Positions 49,260 to 61,315 of a stretch of DNA of 64,000 nt are shown here, piece by piece; positions within the stretch are counted from its first letter, which is position 1; every line of letters begins with the position of its first letter. Below the pieces are notes generated by a model, which was given only the letters and a program-made list of their open reading frames with translations, was not told where the DNA came from and ran no database searches. Source of the DNA: Chamaecrista fasciculata (Eukaryota > Streptophyta > Magnoliopsida > Fabales > Fabaceae). The position numbers were made by a program, and so were the translations under genes. The DNA lies in contig QANZ01031629.1 of NCBI GenBank assembly GCA_003254925.1, positions 1 through 64,000 on the forward strand, given 5' to 3'.

Positions 49260-50379
49260 TTTAGCTAGAGTTTAGTTTACAACTTAGACAGTAACATACA
49301 GTACGATGATGCTTAGCTTCTGATAATTTTTTGTTGGCCACCCTCCCTTAGCTTCTTTCCGAAATTGCTTCCTGAATTAGCCGAAAGCTCCAAACTGCTC
49401 TAGCTCCACTATCTCTCTGATCTGTCTCTCACTCTCATAGTCTCATTGTCCATTGTTGGAGTGAGCAAAAAAAATATATATATATAAGATCCAAAATTAT
49501 TGTTCTTTTTCGACAAACAAATATACCATTATATATATATATATATTACTGCCTACCCATGCCCCATGTGAATGCTTTTTGTTTTGTTATTTCTCAGTTC
49601 CCACGGCTACCCAACTCAAGATTGAATTCCTTTTTCGAAAGATTTGCTTAATTAACTTACCAACCGCATATGAGATGTTTGTTTTTTTTTTTTAACATAA
49701 TTCTCATTTCCCACACAGCCATCAAGATGGACATATATATGAATTTAAATTATTTAAGAAAAAACTTATTATCAAAGCATCTCCTCGAAAGTTACAGTCA
49801 ATTTTTAAGTAGTATTGTGTTCTGTGATGGTTTAAAATAAAATATGATCGTAAATAGTTGTCACAAGTCATCATTGATAATAAATAAATGCATTGAAATC
49901 TTTAATCATATTTTCGCAAAAGCGTGTCGTGCACCATCAAATTATGTAATCTCATTTATACCTTTAATTTTTTTATTATCAATTGTAACTTTAAAGTTTT
50001 AGAATAAATTATATTTTGGTATCCTAAAATATGAACTGATTCCATTTTGATATTTTATTCTTTTAAAAATGATATTTTAGTACCTTATTTTATTCATTGT
50101 TAACATTTTGATACTCAAAACTATTTTTTTTAAGTGAAAAACAGGGTAAGGCAAAGACTACCCTGGCACAAGACGAAGGGGGCAAACCCCTCGCAAATCA
50201 GCACCCCATCTGGCAGCACAACCATTTGGCCATCACTGAAACCCAAAACTATTTTCTTGTTACTATTTTATGGAAAAAACCACATCCACTTTACGTCCAT
50301 GGTCAAAAACACGAAATTCAGATTTCACGATTTAGCCTCAAGAAAACACGAAATTCTATGCCTTCAAATATATATTGAA
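49260..50379. other. Upstream of CRK-M2 and unassigned DNA
   Basis: AT-rich promoter-like DNA to about 49700. Then 'attttgatactttatt'-type modules (49990-50120) and a moderately GC-rich patch (50130-50240) that looks repeat-derived but that I do not recognise. No gene is supported. Confidence 0.45.
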
Positions 50380-50514
50380 TCATGTATTTTTGAAGGCATC
50401 TTTCATCTCCTTCCAATCAGTGGGAGTGCTCAAAACAGGACACTTGTTCACCATTGATAAGAACGGATTGAAGGTCTCGTCAGCTCCAAGAAGTTGAGAG
50501 ATGATCGTAGACAT
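50380..50514 (-). pseudogene. 5' fragment of a probable small heat-shock protein gene
   Basis: The minus-strand frame from ATG 50514 to TGA 50380 encodes 44 aa: MSTIISQLLG, then NPFLSMVNKCPVLSTPTDWKE. The start and the DWKE motif fit the N-terminus of plant cytosolic Hsp20 proteins just before the alpha-crystallin domain. Homology ends after DWKEMKDA, so the chaperone domain is missing. Upstream are a TATA box and a heat-shock element in correct order, which supports the identification. The family match is from memory, so it remains tentative. Confidence 0.55.
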
Positions 50515-50678
50515 GGTGGTATTATTTGAAAGTTTGGTTATTAGTTTTTGTAACGGAATTTGATTGAGATCGATGAGATGTTTAATTTGCTAGTGTATGT
50601 AGTGTGTGTATTTTTTTTTTTTTGGCAACTATGTAGTGTGTGTATTGATTGATGACTTGAATGGTGATTATCGGTGGT

Positions 50679-50696
50679 TATATAAATATATATATA
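50679..50696 (-). promoter_or_regulatory. TATA box of the sHSP-like fragment
   Basis: tatataaatatatatata on the plus strand, about 165 bp before the minus-strand ATG at 50514 and about 22 bp from the heat-shock element. Confidence 0.5.
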
Positions 50697-50717
50697 GGGC
50701 GAAAAGGGGAAGGTCAT

Positions 50718-50735
50718 GAAGGTTCTTGGAGATTC
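50718..50735 (-). promoter_or_regulatory. Heat-shock element
   Basis: GAAggTTCttGGAgaTTC: four 5-bp-spaced alternating modules, three of them exact (GAA, TTC, TTC) and one with a single change. This is the binding pattern of heat-shock factor trimers. It lies just upstream of the TATA box on the minus strand. Confidence 0.65.
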
Positions 50736-50939
50736 TGTGAGTTGAGAGTACTGTGGATAAGGAAAGACAATAGTATGAAGTGTGAGATATATGTTCTTCC
50801 ATCTTCTTCTGTTGGTGAGAGTGCATATTACTCATTCTGCCTTTCCAAACATTCTCGTTGCTTTCACACCTTGCTCAATGCTCATGCTTCTTCTAGCATT
50901 TTTATTTTGTTTTAGAATATATTAATTAATAATTTGATT

Positions 50940-52620
50940 ATTGAAAAAATGGTAAGAGTTATTCAATAAAAAAAATAACTCTTTTAATGAACTCATGCAC
51001 GTGCTTAATCATTAATTGTAAATAATTTATTTTTTATTTTAACAAAATTGTTCTTAAACTTACCTGTAAAGTGTAAATCATGGATCTGGTGGTACAGGGG
51101 AGTTATATGGCTGTTGGCTTCGGTTGATATTCAAGGGTAGACAATATCATATTCGAAGTAGCCACTAGCCACAAACATATCTGCCCCGACAATGATTAAA
51201 ATACGTGGAGAAGATTAGTTGAGGTAAACAAATTGGTGGTCTAAATCTAAATGCTATAAGATAAGGGAAAGTAACCAAATAATTGAAGTTAATGAAGAGA
51301 AAAGGAGGAGAAAGAAGCAAAAGATACGACTCCCTTCTATATCACTTGTAAGTGATCAAGTTGTTAGTTTGTTACTGACGGAGCACTTGTCGTTAGTGCC
51401 GCCAAATTAATACTCAAGCTATGCTTGAATATGATATTTAGATATAATATAGTGCACATAAAGAAACTAAAGAAAGATAAAAGAATGTATATGAAGGGAT
51501 GAGAAGATGAAACCCCTAGAGAATAATCACGAATTCTACCATCCTAGCCCAATAAAGATGATCAAGAAGTTATTATTATAATCATGTCAAGTAAAACCAC
51601 ATCCAATATTATATCTCGCAAACACGAAATATTAATCAATCATGATAATCATAAACGACTCAAATAAGTAAACGATTTATAATTAAACACTTGAATCCTC
51701 ACTTAAGCAATGGCGATAATAGAAACAATAGATAGATCACTCTGTCAAACGACCACAATTCAATTGAATGTGCAAAAGAGTAAACTTTATTAATCATAAA
51801 AGTAATGGTCAAACGATCTAAGACAAATACAACTAATATTGTTTATGAAATAATTAAAACGATCTAATGACTATAATCTAAAACTAAACACAACAACAAT
51901 AATAAAAGTCCCTGGACATTGAAGAACATTGAGCTCAGGCTTCATTTGGATTCTCCTCTAGGATTAAAGACAATTAGGCTCTTATCATAGGAAAATAACC
52001 AACACTTTGATTAGATCCCATATGAAGACCTATTGATGGCTTTCGCCTCTCTAAATCTATTCTAAATTGCCTCCAGTTGAGGTGCTGGGGCGTTTTTGGG
52101 ATTATTTGAGCGTAGAATGACGAGCACTATTTATAAGCGTGATAGTAAATTTGGGCCGCAAGTTGTGGAACTGATTTGGCTATGGGCAGCGAGATGTGCC
52201 GGCGGCCCAGGATTGCGGCACAGCGAGATATGCGGAATATCTCGACTGTATCTTGACATCTTGAATCCTGATCGTCCAAAACATATCTTTTAGCCTTTTA
52301 TTTTCGTTTGCCGTGAGAATTCCTACTTGGGCCGTCGGCACAAGTAACGGCTCAGCCTAAAATTGCACTGAAGCTTACGTGATGAAGTCATATACTCCCA
52401 GAGACGTGTGCCACGGGAATTGCTACCGTGGGCCGGCGGCTCATCCAACGGCACAAGAATATCTTGTTCTTTTTGTGATCTTCTCGTTGATTCTAGACGT
52501 TTCCCTTTTGGTTTGACTTTGTTTGGATATCTGAAACACTAAATAAACTATTAAGTAGCACCTATTTATAAAGTACAATAAATAAACGATAAATAACATA
52601 TTTTATCCACTTATATATGT
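50940..52620. other. Probable retrotransposon-derived DNA
   Basis: 51370-52610 combines AT-rich sequence with a GC-rich patch (52080-52460: 'gtgctggggcgtttttggg', 'gggccggcggctcatcc') in the manner of a plant gypsy LTR. Clear ends and a target duplication were not found. The frame at 52096-52293 shows no known domain. Confidence 0.35.
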
Positions 52621-52845
52621 CATACCTTGGTGCAGCCCTTAATATATTAATTGGTCTAATTGCAATATATTATCTTTATAAACACGTAAAAAGAAGACCA
52701 AATAACATGTCAATATTTGGGCTGATCACTTACATACTAAACGTTATACAAACATCTTAACAATAAAATTACAACTAACATATACAGATTTTTAAATAAA
52801 CATACATCTCAGTATTAAAGAAAAGAAAAGAAAAGACTATGTCGC

Positions 52846-53298
52846 TGATAGAACCCCAAATAGAGATAATTATAGAAATGTGGAAAAAGAGAGGGATAGA
52901 ACAGAATCAGAGAAATAATCTCCAAAATTTAGAGAATATCAATATCTCTTCAAATTCTTGAGAGAGAAATGTAAAAACCACAAGTACAAGAATCTTGGTA
53001 CTTGGGACCACAAGTTCAAAATCTGCAACTTGGAAATAGAGAGAATAATTTCAATATATTTCTGATCATGCGTAACATAATAAAATAGTGGTATTTATAA
53101 TACCTTTGCTAACCAACTACTCCTAAAATTCAGGAAACACTAAGATATAATGTTAGTGACTTATGAAACTGCCCACTATCCACTACATGATCTCACTACT
53201 TCCTAAATAACATAATCTGAACATATTAAAAATAAAATCAGAAACATGACACCTAACTAAACTAACATAAAATTGGCTTGACAGTGAGGTACGTATCA
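52846..53298. mobile_element. Solo LTR with 5-bp target duplication in the CRK-M3 3' end
   Basis: It starts TGATAGAACCCC and ends GGTACGTATCA (TG...CA with extended inverted ends). GTCGC is duplicated at 52841-52845 and 53299-53303. The right boundary lies 1 bp from the CRK-M3 stop codon (53307-53305). CRK-M1 has an uninterrupted equivalent (aaagactagcgaggaaag at about 43744). No internal retrotransposon sequence is present, so this is a recombined solo LTR or a non-autonomous unit. Confidence 0.85.
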
Positions 53299-53304
53299 GT
53301 CGCA

Positions 53305-55990
<2,686 letters not shown>

Positions 55991-56668
55991 AAGAAAAAAG
56001 AACGAGTCTACAATATGAATATTATATGATGACCATTGACCAGTGACCACGCGACCCAAGGATATAATATGGTAGGCATATCCTAATTTTCAATATTAGG
56101 ACCACGCGACCCATCGAATACCTATAAGAGATGGATATAAGAAATAATATTTTGCAATGTCCAGATCAGATCTTCAAAAAGGGTGCACAATATTGGTGAG
56201 ACGTTTAAAATAATATTGGTATTTTAATCATATGTAAAACATATAGCATAAAAGGGGTGGCAATGATATTATTAAAAATCCCGTCCTTAGAGTTTCATGT
56301 GGAATAGAGGTTGTTAATGCTACTACCGAGATTTGTAATAAAGAAGCTTTATTAGAAATCTAGGTAGTGGCATTAACATTTTGGGCTTTACTGCTAATAA
56401 TTAAAGCCTTCTTTCAGACCAAAACAGAAATAATAATAAAGCCTTCTTCAAAATGCCCAATATCTTTATTCTTTATTCACACTTTTAAGAAGAAGGTTAT
56501 GAGAGAGAGGGGATGGGCCATATTTTTTTGTAGAGGAGGTTAATGTGAGGAAGATTAAGATTAACCCAAATGTCCCACTTTTTCTTAGGCCCATTCAGTA
56601 AACATTTTGGGCTTTCCTGCTAAAGATTTCGGTTTGGAAATATTTTTCGAGCTGATGTGGCCGAGCTT
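55991..56668. other. Upstream of CRK-M3, repeat-rich
   Basis: accacgcgacccatcg-type short duplicates occur at 56047 and 56101. The phrase 'ttttgggctttactgct' and a related form occur at 56380 and 56605. No gene. Confidence 0.4.
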
Positions 56669-56677
56669 TTTATTATT

Positions 56678-56929
56678 GGGTTAGTCTAAGATGCAAAGTT
56701 TAATTCTTGACATGTGATGCAAATGTTGATGTGGCATGATTATAGCCGTTGACCTAATTTAGTGCTAAAAAATAATAAAATAATAATAATTTTTTTAACC
56801 AATCATAACTTTGTATGGAGTCACATCACTAGTTACATACAAATAACTCTTTCACGTGTCATTATTTTATTGGCTAATGACTCATTGCATCCCATGTCAA
56901 GAATCAAACTTTACATTATAGACTAACCC
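56678..56929. mobile_element. Mutator-like MITE, 252 bp, 9-bp target duplication
   Basis: Inverted ends gggttagtctaagatgcaaa and its near-inverse (ttacattatagactaaccc), with cttgacatg/catgtcaag following. TTTATTATT is duplicated exactly at 56669-56677 and 56930-56938. Non-coding. Confidence 0.85.
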
Positions 56930-56938
56930 TTTATTATT

Positions 56939-58050
56939 AGAGGCGTTGTTCCAGAAAGTTTATGTTAATTATATCAATCTTTTAATGGAATTTACTGGGG
57001 AGAGAAAAAGCTTGCATATAGTAATTGGCATATAGCCTGCATATAGCAAATGTACCCATTTTCTCGATTATGATGACTCATTAAATAGAAAAGCTACCAT
57101 ATATCTTATTTGAATTAGTACTAAACTTTACATATATATAGATACTAATTATATTTTTGGCAACTTCTTTACATGCGTGCATCTTCTCTTTGTGTATTGC
57201 TTTCAGATATGTACGTAGTATTCAATTGGTGTCATATATGGCTGCTCAAACAATTGCCCCAATTGGTCCAATTAAATGCTGCTGGAGTGCTGGTAATTAA
57301 GTTGGTTGGTTGGATTCACCACCAACTCCTCTGAATCATGTATCTCTGATGAGCTTTCTACTTAATGAAATGGGCAAATGGCTATATTTTCCATAAATAT
57401 ATATATATATATATATTTAAAATTTGTGTCATTTTATATATTTATTTTTTCTTTTTAAGTAATATTATCATATTATGTTATCTAATGACCAATACTATTT
57501 GTGAAGTCTTTGATAGCCGTGAGATATATGATCCATGAAAATTGTGGAAATTTTAATTAATAACTTTGAAATTTATTAAATAATACGTCATTTGAGTATT
57601 AGAAAAAACGAAACTTTTAATTTATTTTTGATGTATCAAATATCAATAATAAGTAATTATCCTAATTTTTATACAACAAAACCCAACACAATGATCTCAA
57701 TATATCATATACATCATTTTATTTTGTTGTCTTCCTATTGAAGAGAAAAGAAATAATGAATACTTTTTCCACACATCGACAGTAGTATATATCCCTGCCT
57801 CTGGCTCCAAATTAAATGCCAACATCTTACTTACTATTCAGCGTCGTACGTGTTTAAAACTTCAACTTGCATTGTGCGGTCTACTTTTGTTCATGCATTT
57901 GTGCCTTATTATAACATTCATAGTCTAATCAGTAATCAATGAGTACTGTTTTCACTCCCGTCTACACTCGACAGTCATCTATACAATGAGCATATCTATA
58001 TAAAAAACATGGAAAATTTGTCATTCCCAATATAATAGTATGAAACAGCC
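56939..58050 (+). promoter_or_regulatory. CRK6 upstream region
   Basis: From about 57440 it aligns with the CRK5 upstream region (see 36720-37340), so the CRK5/CRK6 duplication included the promoter. A short upstream frame (ATG at 58040, six codons, stop TAA at 58058) overlaps the CRK6 ATG at 58051. Confidence 0.5.
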
Positions 58051-61000
58051 ATGCATATAATGCTTTCCTTGATCATGAAGTACTCTAACAAGGCCTTTCT
58101 CCTTTTCTACCTTCCTATAATAATAGTAACCCTTTTGATAGGCAGAAGCCATGGATACTGTGAAAACACAACAACAAACACATTCGCCTCAAACAGCATC
58201 TTCGACACCAACCTGAATGGCTTATTCTCTTCGTTTTCCTCCAACTCCAACCAAACCGCTTATGGATATTACAACACCACCGTGGGATCTGAAAACGACA
58301 CCGTCTACGGCCTCTTCCTCTGTCGTGGGGATCTCACCAATGCCACGTGTCAAGACTGCATTTCCACGGCAATCAAAATGGTCATGGAACAGTGCCCCAA
58401 ATTGAAACAAGCGTTCCTGTGGCACAACATTTGCTTGGTCCGTTACTCCGACCAGTACTTCTTCGGCGAGGTGCAGACATATCCCTTTTTTGCTTATTAC
58501 GACGAGAATAACGCGTCAGATCTCAGTAGTTTCAGAAGGTTGTTGGGTAATACATTAAAAGATGTAACGGCGGAAGCGGCAAATGGTGGCGACAGAAAGA
58601 AATACGCCACTAAAGAAATCAACATGAGTTCATTTGAGAATTTGTATAGCCTAGCGCAGTGCACGCCGGATATAGAGGCCATGGATTGCCATACTTGTCT
58701 GCAACAAGCAGTTCAGTATTTCGGGAAGCAAGGTGAAAATGCTATCACTGCATATTGTTATATCACTGCAACTTGTTATTTGAGGTTCGATTTGTTCCCG
58801 TTTTATCGACAACTACCTTCCAATTTACAAGACCATTCTCCTTATCCGCCACCACAATTAACTTCCAAAGGTATGAATCCCACTCATCATTTTTTACTGT
58901 AAGGAAATTTGGATATGATTTGTGTGTATATTGGAGGGTAGGGTTAGGTTAACCCGCAAACCCACCAAAACCAACTCAACCGGTAGGTTTGGATTGGTTT
59001 GATTTAGACAAACGAGTTAGTTTGGTTGAAAAATTTTGAACTCGATTCGATTTGGGTCAACACAATAGACTCTATATTGGTCTGGGCTGGTACGACGAAC
59101 TCAATTCAGTCCAAGCTAGCCCGACAGGCTTAATTTGATTCGGGTTAGGCTGATGGACTTGATTTGGTCCCAACTGGCCCGACAAGCCCAATTCAACCCA
59201 GGCCAGCATGACAGATTCAATTCAGTCTCAGTCAGCCCGATGGACTCGATTTGGTCTCAGCCGACTCGACAAACCCGATTCGATCTTAGTCAGCCTGATG
59301 AACTTGATCTGGTCCGAATCAATGGGCTCATAAATATTATAATATGAGATATTTTGGGTAGACAAAATTATATAATATGGGATATTGGATAGTACTTAGA
59401 CATATTTGGACTTTACTTGATTTGACTTATAATATTAGGTATTTAATGAGTAAGCTTAATTTTTAAGTCCAAAAAAGTATCTCTTGTGCACCATACTCAT
59501 GAGCTTGGATAAGGGTAGTATCATAGGCTACTTAACCATGAACAAGTCTAATACAAATAGCTCTGTTTTTTTTTTTTAGCCAACGAGGGTGCAAATAGCA
59601 AATTAAGCTAACAGGATGTATAACAAGGATTTTATGATAATTTTTTTATTTTTTTGATATAAATGATATTATGATAAGTGGTGAAATATTGGAGAGTCAA
59701 ACAGGACCATCTGGGAGACTTGCTCTTGACTTCCCCCTGGCCTTCTTCCTTCGTCATTTTTCATTTCTCCCATGCTCTCTCCATCAAATGTATGATTATT
59801 GTAAAACATGTAGTTTGATAAATCCTACATCCAAAGCAAAGAATTTTTTGTTTTTTTCCGAAATTGTTTTGGACTACAAAATATTAATATAGCTGGTTAT
59901 TCGAACTTGTCATCAGGCATTTATACTACATATAGACACGATACGTAGGTGGTAATTGATCTGTAAATAGATTCAATTTATGCAGGGAACAACAACCATA
60001 TCTCAACAGGCATAATCGTCGCAATTGTGGCTGCAATTGTTCTTGGTTTGCTGCTTTTCTTCCTTATCTGCTGCTTCATAATTAGAAGGGAACGCAAGGA
60101 CTACAATTATTCAGTGCCAGAAGAAAAAGGTATTATGCTTTGAAACTTACATAAATTTTCGATCCTATCATCAGTATTGCCTCATTTTTCAAGTTTAGCT
60201 GATTAAAGGGATACGGAAAACAAAAAAAGTTTCAAACATTTTATGCTTGTAGGCTTGTAGCATCGATAATCCACGCAGAAAATCTTTAACATTAAGCTTT
60301 CACTGCTTGTGTATGTGTAGTTGAAATAACCAATGCAGAGTTTCTACAATTTGATCTGGAAACAATCAAACTGGCCACAAACAACTTTTGTAAAGACAAT
60401 AAATTAGGTGAAGGAGGATTTGGTGAGGTTTTCAAGGTATTTTCCCTTCATCGAGAATTTGGAACATTTGGGTTTAATTTTGGGCCTAGGGCTTCTAAAA
60501 GTATATATATATATATGTGTATGGTGTTTTTCAGGGTTCACTTCCTAATGGACAAGATATTGCTGTTAAGAGGCTATCAATAAACTCTGCGCAAGGTATG
60601 GAAGAATTTAAAAATGAAATAGTTTTAGTGGCCAAACTTCAGCACAGAAATCTTGTCAGACTTTTGGGATTTAGTTTCGACCGGCAAGAGAAGATCCTCA
60701 TTTATGAGTTCGTCCCCAACAAAAGCTTGGACTATTTTCTTTTTGGTATGTCCTAATCCTATTCTACATACATACATATATTGATTTATATATATATATA
60801 TATATATCTGATACTGCATATTCTCATCGGTCAAGCCTTTAGCTAAAATCTCTTTTCGTTTCATATAAATTAGACACGGAAAGACAACCTGAGTTGAATT
60901 GGCCAACAAGATACAAGATAATAGCAGGAATTGCCCGAGGAATGCTCTATCTTCATGAAGATTCTCAACTCAAAATCATTCATCGCGATCTCAAAGCTAG

Positions 61001-61111
61001 TAATATATTATTAGATAAAGATTTGAATCCAAAAATTGCAGATTTTGGTACATCAAGAATTTTCGATAGTGATCAGACTCAACCAATTACAAATAGAGTT
61101 GTGGGAACGTT
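58051..61111 (+). pseudogene. CRK6: CRK truncated after exon 5
   Basis: Exons 58051-58870, 59986-60129, 60321-60436, 60535-60745 and 60874-61111 are in phase and close to CRK5. The second ATG (58060) matches the CRK5 start and may be the real one. The ectodomain has both C-x8-C-x2-C motifs, but the second DUF26 has an irregular end (AYCYITATCYLRF, replacing the GCCGGKRGGG area). [13 protein letters not shown] and DFG are kept. Exons 6 and 7 are absent: intron 5 runs to about 61300 and then joins sequence that lies in the 3' UTR of CRK5. Without exon 6, translation ends at the TGA at 61113, giving about 510 aa. It lacks the activation-segment end and the kinase C-lobe, so it cannot be an active kinase. 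Confidence 0.88.
59080..59330 (+). repeat. Decayed 29-bp minisatellite in CRK6 intron 1
   Basis: Roughly eight diverged units of about 29 bp, each starting gcccgacaggctt, ggctgatggactt, gcccgacaagccc and so on, with alternating 'gacaagcccaattc' and 'gatggacttgatttggt' forms. CRK5 has no counterpart in its intron 1. Confidence 0.75.
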
Positions 61112-61289
61112 GTGAGTTGCATTTCTTTTCTAGCTCATCCTTTAATTTATTTTCAGTTTCTTGTTTGTTTGAAGTTTGAACTGTCGGTTTTAGTTCAAAT
61201 ATGTTTTTTTTTTTTTTTGCGTGAAAATATATATGTTTGTTAGAATAACGAAAAGCTAACTATATATATATGTGTGTGTGTTTGTTAGT

Positions 61290-61315
61290 TTTGATATATG
61301 TATATACTTGCAAGT
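61290..61315 (+). other. Deletion junction replacing CRK6 exons 6-7
   Basis: To the left, gtttgttagttttgatatatg matches CRK5 intron 5 (about 42395-42415). To the right, tacttgcaagttaaaggtca matches the CRK5 3' UTR (about 43137-43156). The short shared atatatgta at the joint suggests microhomology. Confidence 0.8.

Noticed and set aside
50134..50457. 107-codon frame on the plus strand
   Set aside because: It overlaps the minus-strand sHSP-like fragment and repeat DNA and shows no protein family.
52096..52293. 65-codon frame in GC-rich DNA as a gene
   Set aside because: The surroundings look like an LTR and no known domain is recognisable.
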